Positions 54,807-64,000 are shown, counted from the first letter of the stretch. The stretch is DNA of 64,000 nucleotides from Carboxylicivirga sp. M1479 (GCF_007097485.1 NZ_VKDE01000004.1:1-64000); one strand, 5' to 3'. A program made the numbers and translations. The notes: generated from the letters alone by a model not told the origin.

Positions 54807-56330
54807 ATGAGGTTTTTATTAAAATTATTGGTGTTTAGTATACTGCTGCCCTCGTGCGTAAAGCCCGTGCAATCGCAATTGCCTAACATTGTGATAATTT
54901 ATGCTGATGATATGGGTTATGGAGACTTGAATTGTCAAAATCCGGATTCAAAAATATCAACGCCCCACCTTGATCAGATAGCTGCAGAAGGGATGCGCTT
55001 TACCGATGGTCATAGTTCGTCGGGTGTTTGTTCACCAAGTAGATATGCTTTACTTACGGGTAAATATCACTGGCGTACCAGGCATGGTATTGTTGGGAGC
55101 TTTGGAGCTTCTTTTTTCAAGGATGATGATGTTACTCTTTCACAGGTTTTAAAAGATAATGGATACACCACTGCATGTATTGGTAAATGGCATTTGGGAT
55201 GGGATTGGGAATTTGAACAAGAACCATCCTATGAAGTGATGCAGTGGGGGAAGCTTAGAAAGACATACGGCCCTGAAGATATTGATTGGAGCAAACCCAT
55301 AAAAGGAGGGCCGCTGGACAAGGGCTTTGATTATTATTATGGAGATGGTACGATTAATTTTCCGCCTTACGTATGGATTGAAAATGATCGTGCACTGGCC
55401 ATTCCTAGCGAATTAATGATGCCTGAAAATATTGGTTTTCAAACAAAAGAAGGAGCATGGGAATTTCGTCCCGGACCACGTGTAAAAGACTGGAACCCTT
55501 ATGAAGTGCTGCCAACATTGACCGAAAAAACAGTAGAGTGGATTGAAATGCAGGATAAAGAAAAACCTTTCTTTTTATACTTTGCTTTGCCTTCGCCACA
55601 TGCACCCATTATACCGAATGATGAGTTTGACGGACAATCAGAAGCTGGTGCCTATGGTGATTTTATGGTTCAAACCGATTGGGTGGCAGGGCAAGTGCTT
55701 CAGACGCTGAAAGATAAAGGTTTGGATGAAAATACGATTGTTGTTTTTAGTTCCGACAATGGCGCGGAGGCTTATGCCTGGAAACGGGCTGTTGAATACG
55801 ACCACTTTAGTATGGGTGATTTTCGAGGCTTGAAAAGAGATGTTTGGGAAGGGGGGCACCACGTACCGTTTATAATCAAATGGCCGGGTAAAATTAAAGC
55901 CGGTACAGTATCTAATGAGGTGATTTCACAAGTGGATATAATGGCGACTATTGCTACAATCGCCGGAGTGGAATTAGCAGAAGATGTTGCTCCAGATAGT
56001 TATAATCTTCTCCCTGTGCTTTTGGGTCAACCCCATAAAACACCTTTGCGGGAGGCGACCATACACAATACTCGGGCATCTAAATGGGGCATTCGCATAG
56101 GCGATTGGCTCTATATCAACAGTCACACAGGTGGGCATAGGGACATGCCTGCTGATTTTAAAGCATTAAGGGGATATACGGATTTTGAAACGGTCGGATT
56201 GCTTTTTAATATGAAAAAAGATCCGGAGCAGCGAGTAAATCTATACGAAAAATACCCTGAGCGCGTTGAAGAGATGCACAAAGAGCTTCAACGATACAGA
56301 GGTGGAATGGCAATTAATAATCGCAAATAA
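54807..56330 (+). CDS. Sulfatase lipoprotein, arylsulfatase A-like
   Basis: A 507-residue sulfatase with a probable lipobox LPSC (Cys17). The first metal site is [14 protein letters not shown] (Asp34, Asp35), the formylglycine motif is [15 protein letters not shown] with Cys75, the conserved GKWHLGW follows, and [12 protein letters not shown] gives the second metal site. The C-terminal part has [20 protein letters not shown], typical of the family. It should take sulfate from an exo position on oligosaccharides; the position is not predictable. It starts a plus-strand group with the two GH29 genes, 104 bases before the first. Confidence 0.92.
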   Translation: MRFLLKLLVFSILLPSCVKPVQSQLPNIVIIYADDMGYGDLNCQNPDSKISTPHLDQIAAEGMRFTDGHSSSGVCSPSRYALLTGKYHWRTRHGIVGSFGASFFKDDDVTLSQVLKDNGYTTACIGKWHLGWDWEFEQEPSYEVMQWGKLRKTYGPEDIDWSKPIKGGPLDKGFDYYYGDGTINFPPYVWIENDRALAIPSELMMPENIGFQTKEGAWEFRPGPRVKDWNPYEVLPTLTEKTVEWIEMQDKEKPFFLYFALPSPHAPIIPNDEFDGQSEAGAYGDFMVQTDWVAGQVLQTLKDKGLDENTIVVFSSDNGAEAYAWKRAVEYDHFSMGDFRGLKRDVWEGGHHVPFIIKWPGKIKAGTVSNEVISQVDIMATIATIAGVELAEDVAPDSYNLLPVLLGQPHKTPLREATIHNTRASKWGIRIGDWLYINSHTGGHRDMPADFKALRGYTDFETVGLLFNMKKDPEQRVNLYEKYPERVEEMHKELQRYRGGMAINNRK

Positions 56331-56434
56331 TGGAACCCTCTTGCTTTCATGAACAAAAAGTTATAGCGTAATTCCTTTAAAAATATAAATCAACAATCAG
56401 TAATAAATACAGTCAGCAAAGTAAATTTAATAAT

Positions 56435-58243
56435 ATGAATACAATAAGACTCGCACTTATATGCCTGGTGCTGCAATTTAGTAGCTTAGTATATGCACAA
56501 CACCACCATAAACCCCATACCGATGGTATTGAACCCTATTATCAAACCAAGCAGCTAAAAGATTATCTAAAAACGATAGATCCAGATTATTTGCCTTATA
56601 TGTTTGCTTCTGAGGAAAATATGCAATGGTGGAAAGAAGCTAAATTTGGAGTTTTGGTGTGCTGGGATCCTGCATCGGTTACTCAAGTTGCACTTAGCTG
56701 GGGGAGGCATGGTCGTCGACCGCATCATTCAACCGATGGTAAGATCACTAAAGGTGTTCCAGAGCAAGAGTATAACAATAGCTATAAATCCTTTAATCCT
56801 GATAAATTCAATGCTGAGGAGTGGGTTAAATTATGGAAAGAAGCAGGTATGAAATACTTTGTCTTTCTGACAAAGCATCATTATGGTTTTTGTATGTGGA
56901 ACACTAAAACGACCGAATTTAACATTATGAATACACCTTATGGCAAAGATGTAATGGTCGATATTGCTAAAGCATGTGAAAAACATGATATGAAATTAAT
57001 GTGGTACTATTCGCAACCGGACTGGACACATCCATTGTATCGGAAAGAACTTCCGCATACAGAATACAATGAACAGGTTTTATATCCACAACTGCGAGAG
57101 CTGATGAGCTACCCCGGTGTTGATGGTATCTGGTTCGATGGTCTCGGTTTGCCTCCAAGCAGATGGGATTCGCCCAAAATGCTAAAGATTATCAGGGATG
57201 TAAACCCCAAAGCGGTTGTGAATCATCGTCATGGAACGCCTCAATGGCACATGGGTGATTTTGATGGGCCGGAACGCGGTATTGGTCGTTTTCAAACAAA
57301 CAGACCATGGGAAACCTGTCACGTTCTTTCGGGGGCATGGGCTTACAATGGGGAATCTGATGCTTCACCTCTTCCAATAGCTATTCGTACTCTAACAAAA
57401 ACAGCAGGTAATGGAGGGAATCTGATGTTAGGTATTGGTCCGCGGCCTGATGGCTCAGTGGTTGATAAGCATGCGTCCAGACTGAGAGAAATGGGTGAGT
57501 ATTTGGAGCAATATGGTGAAAGTATTTATGCTACTCAGGGAGGCCCATATATTTCTGGACCATGGGGAGCCTGTACCTATAGAGAAAAAAAGGTTTACTT
57601 GCATTTAATGGGAGATATAAAAGACAACGAATTGATACTACCAAACCTACCCGCAGAATTAAAAAGTTACAGGGCTTTAACTGGTGAGAAAAACCTGAAA
57701 ATTAGCAATACTAAAAAGGGCTTGAAAATTAGGTACGATAAAAATGAAATGTCTTTATTTCCTGTTATTGAGCTTTGCTTAGATACCGATGCCACAACAA
57801 TTTATCCCATAAAAACACAAGGGCCAATATTAATAGGCAATGCCACCATAACAGCTTCGTCTGATTTAGGATCAGGCTTTACAGCTAATAATCTTTTACC
57901 ACAAGCAGGTGAAGATTTTTCTGAAGGAATACATATTAAAAAATCATGGAAACCGGCAAACGCTGATGAGCAACCAACATTGCTTTATAAATGGAAAGAA
58001 GAACAGCAGATTAAACAAATAAATATTAAAGAAAATCGTGACTTAAGAGCTTCTAATATTGAAAGTTATGAAATGAAGGCGATGATTAATGGTGTTTGGG
58101 AAACCATACACAAAGGTTACGAAGTTGGCCCTTACTGTGGAATCCACTTTAAAAATGTCATTAAGACTTCCCAATTGAAAATTATATTTGATAAAAAGAA
58201 AAAAATCGAAATTAATAAAATCCTAATATACTCAGGGATTTAA
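56435..58243 (+). CDS. GH29 alpha-L-fucosidase, copy 1 (His-to-Cys variant)
   Basis: A 602-residue secreted GH29-type enzyme. The signal peptide is followed by a His-rich mature start (QHHHKPHTDGIEPYY). The catalytic barrel has TKHHYGFCMWNTKTT (His148-His149, fucose-binding), the nucleophile GVDGIWFDGLGLPPSRW (Asp235) and NHRHGTPQWHMGDFDGPERG. At residue 76 the usual FVHWG-type motif reads LVCWDP, so the His expected to contact fucose is Cys (codon TGC), while the neighbouring copy keeps His. The C-terminal 150 residues look like an F5/8-type beta-sandwich (SSDLGSGFTANNLLP). It probably releases alpha-L-fucose, or a related sugar with altered specificity, from oligosaccharides. Confidence 0.9.
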   Translation: MNTIRLALICLVLQFSSLVYAQHHHKPHTDGIEPYYQTKQLKDYLKTIDPDYLPYMFASEENMQWWKEAKFGVLVCWDPASVTQVALSWGRHGRRPHHSTDGKITKGVPEQEYNNSYKSFNPDKFNAEEWVKLWKEAGMKYFVFLTKHHYGFCMWNTKTTEFNIMNTPYGKDVMVDIAKACEKHDMKLMWYYSQPDWTHPLYRKELPHTEYNEQVLYPQLRELMSYPGVDGIWFDGLGLPPSRWDSPKMLKIIRDVNPKAVVNHRHGTPQWHMGDFDGPERGIGRFQTNRPWETCHVLSGAWAYNGESDASPLPIAIRTLTKTAGNGGNLMLGIGPRPDGSVVDKHASRLREMGEYLEQYGESIYATQGGPYISGPWGACTYREKKVYLHLMGDIKDNELILPNLPAELKSYRALTGEKNLKISNTKKGLKIRYDKNEMSLFPVIELCLDTDATTIYPIKTQGPILIGNATITASSDLGSGFTANNLLPQAGEDFSEGIHIKKSWKPANADEQPTLLYKWKEEQQIKQINIKENRDLRASNIESYEMKAMINGVWETIHKGYEVGPYCGIHFKNVIKTSQLKIIFDKKKKIEINKILIYSGI

Positions 58244-58265
58244 GAGAATATCGAAATAAAACGAT

Positions 58266-58477
58266 TGACTAAAATATTAAATAATATGAAACGACCATGT
58301 AAATTTGATTATCCAAATTTTCACACAGGAGGATGATAAAATTTATTTGGGAGTTCCATATGGCCTTTGAAAATAAATTATAATCATATGAAACGAGCCA
58401 TTAGAATAGCTTCATACACAGGAGTATGATTGATTTTGGCGAGTTCCATGTGGCAATAAAAAACAAAATATAATCAC
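58266..58477 (+). repeat. Tandemly repeated leader with two mini-ORFs before GH29 copy 2
   Basis: Two units of about 100 and 90 bases lie in the gap. Each has a TAAT(CAT)ATGAAACGA start, an ACACAGGAG(G/T)ATGAT segment (58324-58337 and 58417-58430) and a GAGTTCCAT(A/G)TGGC segment (58351-58364 and 58441-58454). Each ATG opens a short frame that ends at that ATGA: 58286-58336 (16 residues) and 58388-58429 (13 residues). The real gene start at 58478 (TAATCACATGAAAA) looks like the beginning of a third unit. Confidence 0.75.
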
Positions 58478-60286
58478 ATGAAAATAAATTTAAGACTATT
58501 ATTGCTATCCTTGGCTTTGTTGGCAACAACGATAAATTATGCTCAACACCACCATAAACCCCATACCGATGGTATTGAGCCCTATTATCTGACAGAACAA
58601 CTGGAAAACTATTTGAAGACTATAGATCCGGACTATTTGCCTTACATGTTTGCCTCGGAGGAAGACATGCAATGGTGGAAAGAGGCCAAATTTGGCATAT
58701 TCGTGCATTGGGCACCCTCAGCAGTAACAGAAGTCGCTCTTAGTTGGGGTCGCTATGGAAGAAGACCGCACCATTCAAGTGATGGTAAAGTCACTAAAGG
58801 TGTTCCTGAAAAAGAATACAACGATACCTATAAAACATTTGACCCTGTCAATTTTAATGCCGATGAATGGGTGCTAAACTGGAAAGAAGCGGGTGCAAAG
58901 TATTTTGTTTTTACAGCCAAGCACCATTATGGCTTTTGCATGTGGGATACCAAGACCACTGATTTTAATATTATGAATACACCCTATGGCAAAGATGTAA
59001 TGAAAGATATTGCTGAGGCGTGCGAAAAGCATGATATGCGCCTGATGTGGTATTACTCACAGCCCGACTGGACACATCCCCTGTATCGAAAAGATTTGCC
59101 ACACACTGAATATAACGAACAAATACTGTATCCGCAGATGGCTGAATTAATGTCCTATCCCGGTGTCGATGGTATTTGGTTCGATGGTTTAGGACTGCCA
59201 CCAAGCCGATGGAATTCACCCAAATTATTGAAGATGATTCGTGAGGTGAATCCCAAAGCCATCGTGAATCATCGTCATGGAACGCCTCAATGGCACATGG
59301 GTGATTTTGACGGGCCAGAAAGAGGTGTTGGTCGCTTTCAGGTGAATCGTCCATGGGAAACCTGTGATGTGCTGGCAGGAGCCTGGGCTTACAATGGAGA
59401 GTCCGAACCTGCGCCATTAAGTGAAGTAGTACGTGTATTAACTAAAATTGCGGGTAATGGTGGTAATCTCCTACTGGGAACGGGTCCACGTCCAGACGGG
59501 AGTGTCGTTGATAAACATGCTACCCGTTTAATAGAAACAGGTGCTTACCTGAAAAAATATGGAGAAAGCATCTATGCAACACAAGGAGGACCGTATATTT
59601 CTGGCCCATGGGGTTCGGCTACCTACCGCGATAACAAAGTGTATTTGCATCTAATGGGGCACCAGGAAGGGCCAAGCATAGTATTACCACAATTACCAGC
59701 TAAGGTGAAGAGCTATAAAGCCCTAACACAACATCAAGGTTTGAAGGTTAAAAATAATAAGGATGGTTTGATGATTTCATATCAAAGCAATGAAAAGGAG
59801 ATATTCCCAATTGTTGAATTAACATTGGATTGTGATGTGGCAGAGATTCAAGCAATCAAAACGATTGGTGAGCTGATAATTGATAATGCATCCATCAGTT
59901 CTTCATCTGATAAATCAGATGGTTTTATAGCACAGAATCTATTGCCGGGAGCAGGTGAAGATTTTTCTGAAGGTATCCGCATCAAAAAATCGTGGCGTCC
60001 TGATGCTTCTGATGCTAATCCGGAACTTATCTATTCATGGGATAAGACTCAAACAATTCAGCAAATCTTTATAAAAGAAGGGCGGCGTTTGAGAAAGTCA
60101 GATGTGCGAGAATTCGAGATTCAGGTCTGGAACAATGATAAATGGGATATGGTGTACCAGGGAAAGGATATTGGCTCGTTTTGCGGTGTTTATTTTAACG
60201 AAGCTTTATCAAGCAATAAGCTAAGGTTTGTCTTCAAAGAGCAGCAGAATCTTGAAATCAATAAAATACTTGTTTATACCGAGTAG
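58478..60286 (+). CDS. GH29 alpha-L-fucosidase, copy 2
   Basis: A 602-residue paralogue of the preceding enzyme, with the same length and the same His-rich mature start (QHHHKPHTDGIEPYY). Here the conserved motif is intact: FGIFVHWAPSAV with His77. TAKHHYGFCMW (His149-His150) and the nucleophile GIWFDGLGLPPSRW (Asp236) are present. The C-terminal F5/8-like beta-sandwich is also conserved (SSDKSDGFIAQNLLPGAG). It should cleave alpha-L-fucosidic bonds of sulfated oligosaccharides after or before desulfation by its neighbours. It is preceded by the repeated leader and followed by a hairpin, so it may be expressed separately from copy 1. Confidence 0.93.
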   Translation: MKINLRLLLLSLALLATTINYAQHHHKPHTDGIEPYYLTEQLENYLKTIDPDYLPYMFASEEDMQWWKEAKFGIFVHWAPSAVTEVALSWGRYGRRPHHSSDGKVTKGVPEKEYNDTYKTFDPVNFNADEWVLNWKEAGAKYFVFTAKHHYGFCMWDTKTTDFNIMNTPYGKDVMKDIAEACEKHDMRLMWYYSQPDWTHPLYRKDLPHTEYNEQILYPQMAELMSYPGVDGIWFDGLGLPPSRWNSPKLLKMIREVNPKAIVNHRHGTPQWHMGDFDGPERGVGRFQVNRPWETCDVLAGAWAYNGESEPAPLSEVVRVLTKIAGNGGNLLLGTGPRPDGSVVDKHATRLIETGAYLKKYGESIYATQGGPYISGPWGSATYRDNKVYLHLMGHQEGPSIVLPQLPAKVKSYKALTQHQGLKVKNNKDGLMISYQSNEKEIFPIVELTLDCDVAEIQAIKTIGELIIDNASISSSSDKSDGFIAQNLLPGAGEDFSEGIRIKKSWRPDASDANPELIYSWDKTQTIQQIFIKEGRRLRKSDVREFEIQVWNNDKWDMVYQGKDIGSFCGVYFNEALSSNKLRFVFKEQQNLEINKILVYTE

Positions 60287-60314
60287 ACCAAAGGTGTTTG
60301 AATTTATTGCGGAA

Positions 60315-60347
60315 TACAAAGCTTTACATACTGTATAAAGCTTTGTA
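60315..60347 (+). terminator. Perfect 12-base inverted repeat after GH29 copy 2
   Basis: TACAAAGCTTTA (60315-60326) and TAAAGCTTTGTA (60336-60347) pair completely around a 9-base loop, 29 bases after the stop. Each arm also contains the palindrome AAAGCTTT. There is no T run on the plus strand, so it may be an operator for the GH95-like gene instead. Confidence 0.5.
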
Positions 60348-60406
60348 GTTATAAAGAGAGTAAGGTTGATTTAACTATGCTATTGGATTAATGATAAGAA
60401 CTAGAA

Positions 60407-62701
60407 ATGAAGATAATTACTAAAGCAATCGTATGTACCCTTGTAGCAATTATGCTTTCATGTAGTGCCGATAGCAAGGATTCTTATTCAGATTATGTTA
60501 ATCGTTTTAACCTTAAATGGAACAGCTTGCCACAAGTGTGGCATGAAGCCGCTTTTTTAGGCAACGGACGTGTAGGGACCACCATTTGGGGTGATACTAA
60601 GCAAGGCATACGCTTCGATATTGGTGACGCCCGAATTTATAAAAAAGGCAGTCGGGTTCCTGTAGGAAAATTTGTTTTGCATACCTATGATAGCATATCG
60701 GCTTTTGCAATGCAACAGTTTGCCGGGCTCTCCGAAGTGAAAGGGCAAATTAAGACGAAAAGTGAAAACTATTCTTTTGAAACTTTTGCAGATATCAATG
60801 AAGATATTGTTCGCATACGTTTTAAGCACAGTGAGGCTCATCAACCAGTTATTGAGCATGTGCCACTTCCTGGAATTCAGTCTAATAAGCTGTTCAAGAT
60901 ATTGCGTCCATTTATCAGTGAACTAGAACTTGCAGATAAGGTAGACTTTACCCATCCTGTTTTGTATAAGCATATTTACAACACTGAACTTGTAAAGACC
61001 TTGCCTGATGAAGAGATAGGTGAGCATGAAGGCATAAGCTTCCGAAAAGTACCCTTTAGTGATGAGGTAGGCTATATTTTGCTTTGGCGCATTGAGCAAA
61101 GCAGACAGGAAACAACACTTAGCTATTCTACTGTTTATTACAGAAGTGAAAAAGAAGGTGATGTTGTCACAGCTATTAATGAGTTTAAAGCAATGCTATC
61201 TAGGCTTTTTGAGGAGGCTAAAGTGGCTCACCAGACTGAATGGAATAACTATTTTAAGGAGTCTTTTATATCCATTCCCGACAAGCGCATTGAAGCGAAT
61301 TATTGGTTTCAGTTGTATAAGATGCGCGCGGCCACATGTGAAGGTGAATTACCAATTGATTTATTGGGCCCCTGGTTCAGGGCAACCCCATGGCCGCGTA
61401 TCTGGACCAACTTAAATGTTCAGATTACCTATCCAGCTATGAATCAGTCTAATAAGAAGGGGGTTGCAAGCACGCTATTTGATCATATGGATACCAATCA
61501 GCAGCATTTTATTAATGCCGTGCCTAAGGAGTACAGAGATAATGGGGCATCCATCGGCAGGGGATGGGCCCCTTATGATGGTACCAGCTTTTGGGGCGAA
61601 TATGGCAATTTCTTATGGCTGCTATATAATTATAGTCAGTTCCTGGAATATTTCCCAGATGAAGCCCGACAAGCTGAAAAGTACTATCCCTTGTTAAAAC
61701 GGGGTGTGAACTTTGTGCTTGAAAATTTAATCAAAGACAAAGATGGTATCTATCATGTGCCAGCCGATATATCTCCTGAATACAAGGTGAATGGTGAAGT
61801 GCCGGAGATAGAGGATAACAGTTATAACATCGGACTGTTAAACTGGGCTTTGAAAGAAGTTATCTATCTATCTGAGAAATACAGTGATAATGCTTCAGAT
61901 CGTGCCAAGTATAGCAAGGTGCTTAACAATCTGGTTCCACTTTATGTAGATGATGAAACTGGCATTATGCTTGGTAAGGATTATAAAATGGATGTGTGCC
62001 ATCGCCATTTTTCGCATCTGCTGGCATTTTATCCTTTAGCCGTATTGGATGTATCTAATAAGAATGAGCATGAACTTTGTCGTCAATCCTTGGAACGCTG
62101 GATAACAAGACCTCATAGCGACTGGGGTTTTAAAGGCTATACCTACACTGCTGCCACCGCCATGTACGCCCGATTGGGGGATGCAGAGAAGGCTCTTGAA
62201 TCTCTGAACAGATATCTGGATGATTTTGCCACCTATAATACCTTCTATATTGAAACAGGTCCTGTTATCGAAACGCCAATGCATTCTGCATCGGTTACAC
62301 TTGAGTTGCTTTTACAATCTTATAAGCTGGATTATGAGCAGGATGAAATCAAGTTATTCCCGGCTTTACCAACAGAGTGGGAAGAAGCATCCTTTTCCAG
62401 ACTTCGATCAGAGGGTGGGTTTATTGTCAGTGCAAGCTACGCAAACAAAGCTTTGGAAGGGGCTTGTATCGAAAGTGTGCAGGAACGAAGACTTCGAATC
62501 GTTTTACCGGTTAAGCAGGATATCAACTGGAAAACATCAGAGAATTCTTCTTTTGAACTACAACATGAGAATAATAAAACAGTGCTGTCAGGTAATCTAA
62601 AAAAGGGAGAAGTGTTATGGATTGGTGAATCTGATTCCCACAGTGACTATGTGAAGATAATTGCTACTGAGAAAACAACATCTTTTTACGGCATTAATTA
62701 A
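60407..62701 (+). CDS. GH95-like glycosidase lipoprotein (alpha-L-fucosidase/galactosidase type)
   Basis: A 764-residue lipoprotein (lipobox MLSC, Cys19) with the GH95 layout: an N-terminal beta-sandwich starting WHEAAFLGNGRVGTTIWG with DIGDARIYKKG, an (alpha/alpha)6 barrel and a C-terminal beta domain (LFPALPTEWEEASFSRLRSEGGF). The base-activating asparagines are Asn335 and Asn337 in RIWTNLNVQITYPA, where typical GH95 enzymes have TTNINTEMNY. HSDWGFKGYTYTAATAMYARLGDAEKALESL matches the catalytic-acid helix region. GH95 enzymes invert terminal alpha-1,2-L-fucose or alpha-L-galactose; divergence from the usual motifs makes the sugar uncertain. It supplies a second type of exo-fucosidase in this locus and precedes another sulfatase by 29 bases. 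Confidence 0.82.
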   Translation: MKIITKAIVCTLVAIMLSCSADSKDSYSDYVNRFNLKWNSLPQVWHEAAFLGNGRVGTTIWGDTKQGIRFDIGDARIYKKGSRVPVGKFVLHTYDSISAFAMQQFAGLSEVKGQIKTKSENYSFETFADINEDIVRIRFKHSEAHQPVIEHVPLPGIQSNKLFKILRPFISELELADKVDFTHPVLYKHIYNTELVKTLPDEEIGEHEGISFRKVPFSDEVGYILLWRIEQSRQETTLSYSTVYYRSEKEGDVVTAINEFKAMLSRLFEEAKVAHQTEWNNYFKESFISIPDKRIEANYWFQLYKMRAATCEGELPIDLLGPWFRATPWPRIWTNLNVQITYPAMNQSNKKGVASTLFDHMDTNQQHFINAVPKEYRDNGASIGRGWAPYDGTSFWGEYGNFLWLLYNYSQFLEYFPDEARQAEKYYPLLKRGVNFVLENLIKDKDGIYHVPADISPEYKVNGEVPEIEDNSYNIGLLNWALKEVIYLSEKYSDNASDRAKYSKVLNNLVPLYVDDETGIMLGKDYKMDVCHRHFSHLLAFYPLAVLDVSNKNEHELCRQSLERWITRPHSDWGFKGYTYTAATAMYARLGDAEKALESLNRYLDDFATYNTFYIETGPVIETPMHSASVTLELLLQSYKLDYEQDEIKLFPALPTEWEEASFSRLRSEGGFIVSASYANKALEGACIESVQERRLRIVLPVKQDINWKTSENSSFELQHENNKTVLSGNLKKGEVLWIGESDSHSDYVKIIATEKTTSFYGIN

Positions 62702-62730
62702 ATCAAGTAGTATAAAACAAAAATAGAATC

Positions 62731-64000
62731 ATGAAATACACGCTAATCTACTTTCTTTTATTATGTGGAATTATACTCAATGCTCAGGATAAACCCAATA
62801 TACTGTTTATATTGGCCGACGACCTGGGAATAAATGCATTGAACTGTTATGGCAACAACATTGTTGAATCGCCCAATATTGACCGTTTGTATTCAGAAGG
62901 AATGCATTTCACCAATGGATATTCCAACGATCCAACGTGCGCACCTTCTCGAGCAGCGATAATGACTGGACAACTGGCTCCGCGAACAAATATCTATAGG
63001 GTTGTAGATCGTTACCTAATGGCTAAGAATGCAGAAGAAATGCGCCAAAATATGAAGTACCTGCCGCCAGCAAGTAATCATTTGTATTCAAAGGATAATG
63101 GTTTAAGCCCCGATAAATTAAACATGGCAAAAGTGTTTAAGCAGCATGGCTATCGTACCGCAGCATTTGGTAAATGGCATTTGGGTGTTGGACGCTCAGG
63201 AATGAATAGTCATATGGGATTTGATGAGGCCATTGAAACCAAGAATCATTATGGTTTTAGTACGGTACCAAAGCAAAACGATTATGATGACCTGGTGTAT
63301 AATGCCGACTATTGTACTAAAAAGGGCAATGAGTTTATGAAACGTTGTGTTGAGGATGATCAGCCTTTCTTCTTGTATATGCCATACTACCTGGTGCATG
63401 CTCCATTTGACCCGAAACCGGCTTATGTGACACACTTTAAAAATAAACTACTTGGTACTGAATACGATCATGAACGAGTGATCGACGTACTGGCCATGAT
63501 TCGCTCATTGGATGATAGTGTAGGTGAATTGATGCAAACATTAAAAGAATTGGGAGTTGACGACAATACCATCGTTGTTTTTACTTCCGATAACGGTCAC
63601 TATCAAGTCAAGGGTAACAACATGTTTGCCCAACCATATCGGGGCAATAAAGGCGATGTGTGGGAGGGTGGTATACGCATACCTTATATTTTTAGTTGGC
63701 CCGATCATATCAAACCCGGTTCAAGCTGCTCAACACCAATAGTTCATGTTGATTTACTGCCAACATTAGCTGATCTGGCAAATGTACAAGTGAACCCAAA
63801 CCACCCATTGGATGGGATCTGTTTGAGTAAAGTATTGATGGGAAAAAAAGCACCTGAAAGGGAAATGCCTTTGGTTTGGTTTTATACCAATTACAGTGGT
63901 TTTAATTCCAAAACGAAGCAGTTTAAGTCGAAATGGGTAAATGTGATTCAGTTGAATGATTATAAGCTCATTGAGGATGTAGAAACAGGTCAGTATGAGT
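62731..64000 (+). CDS. Sulfatase, arylsulfatase-type, cut by window edge
   Basis: The ATG at 62731 opens a frame that runs off the window after 423 codons. A signal peptide (LIYFLLLCGIILNAQ) is followed by KPNILFILADDLGINALNC with the metal Asp pair, formylglycine Cys70 in TCAPSRAAIMTGQ, GKWHLG, and VVFTSDNGHYQVKG for the second metal site. All catalytic parts are present and only the C-terminal end is missing. It is the sixth sulfatase of the locus, 29 bases after the GH95-like gene and probably in its operon, showing that the locus goes on beyond the right edge. Confidence 0.93.
   Translation, partial: MKYTLIYFLLLCGIILNAQDKPNILFILADDLGINALNCYGNNIVESPNIDRLYSEGMHFTNGYSNDPTCAPSRAAIMTGQLAPRTNIYRVVDRYLMAKNAEEMRQNMKYLPPASNHLYSKDNGLSPDKLNMAKVFKQHGYRTAAFGKWHLGVGRSGMNSHMGFDEAIETKNHYGFSTVPKQNDYDDLVYNADYCTKKGNEFMKRCVEDDQPFFLYMPYYLVHAPFDPKPAYVTHFKNKLLGTEYDHERVIDVLAMIRSLDDSVGELMQTLKELGVDDNTIVVFTSDNGHYQVKGNNMFAQPYRGNKGDVWEGGIRIPYIFSWPDHIKPGSSCSTPIVHVDLLPTLADLANVQVNPNHPLDGICLSKVLMGKKAPEREMPLVWFYTNYSGFNSKTKQFKSKWVNVIQLNDYKLIEDVETGQYE

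Noticed and set aside
58286-58429. Mini-ORFs as remnants of a signal-peptide duplication of the fucosidase
   Set aside because: Their residues after MKR do not resemble the fucosidase signal peptide, so only the leader context is repeated.

Overview
The window is chromosomal DNA of a Bacteroidota bacterium, probably a marine or otherwise algal-polysaccharide-degrading one. The grounds are two TonB-dependent receptor systems (one a SusC/SusD pair), three proteins with type IX secretion (T9SS) C-terminal sorting domains, many lipoproteins with acidic or lysine-rich residues after the lipobox Cys, few Shine-Dalgarno sites, and -7 boxes of the TAnnTTTG type. I saw no rRNA, tRNA or CRISPR array.

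Layout. (1) 1-9.5 kb is mixed cell-envelope and regulatory genes: a possible transposase end at the left edge, a sugar nucleotidyltransferase, a cell-wall amidase, a class II aldolase, a BlaI/BlaR1-type repressor-peptidase pair with an unusual tail of TonB-plug-like repeats, a TonB receptor with a DUF4249 lipoprotein, and a free-standing archaeal-type threonyl-tRNA editing domain. (2) 9.6-19.5 kb holds a PAS histidine kinase, a triple-rhodanese sulfurtransferase, a complete RND efflux operon (adaptor, pump, outer-membrane factor) and a membrane-bound AraC regulator. (3) 19.8-35.6 kb holds a beta-solenoid-like surface lipoprotein, then a tight SusC-SusD-FISUMP lipoprotein-giant subtilase run. 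This resembles a peptide-capture locus: a 2,538-residue T9SS-exported protease beside a RagAB-like importer. (4) 35.6-37.1 kb has small membrane and secreted proteins of unknown role. (5) 37.1-64 kb (and beyond the right edge) is a large carbohydrate-degradation locus. It has six sulfatases, one fused to a clan GH-A glycosidase and one fused to an SGNH esterase, plus a separate SGNH esterase paralogue, two GH10-like enzymes, two GH29 alpha-L-fucosidases, one GH95-like enzyme, an alpha/beta hydrolase and a secreted multi-module binding protein.

How it works together (inference). The last region should desulfate, deacylate and defucosylate a sulfated, esterified, fucose-bearing polysaccharide. 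T9SS enzymes would act at the surface and the lipoprotein or periplasmic enzymes would finish the oligosaccharides. No SusCD pair for this glycan and no sulfatase-maturating enzyme is present in the window, so both must lie elsewhere. Neighbouring duplicates (GH10, GH29, SGNH) suggest growth by tandem duplication. A shared GAACGATT-type motif upstream of several of its transcription units may be the site of a common regulator.

Most promising for novelty: the two sulfatase fusions, the GH10-like pair with altered substrate-site residues, the repeated mini-ORF leader before the second fucosidase, and the plug-repeat BlaR1-like sensor.
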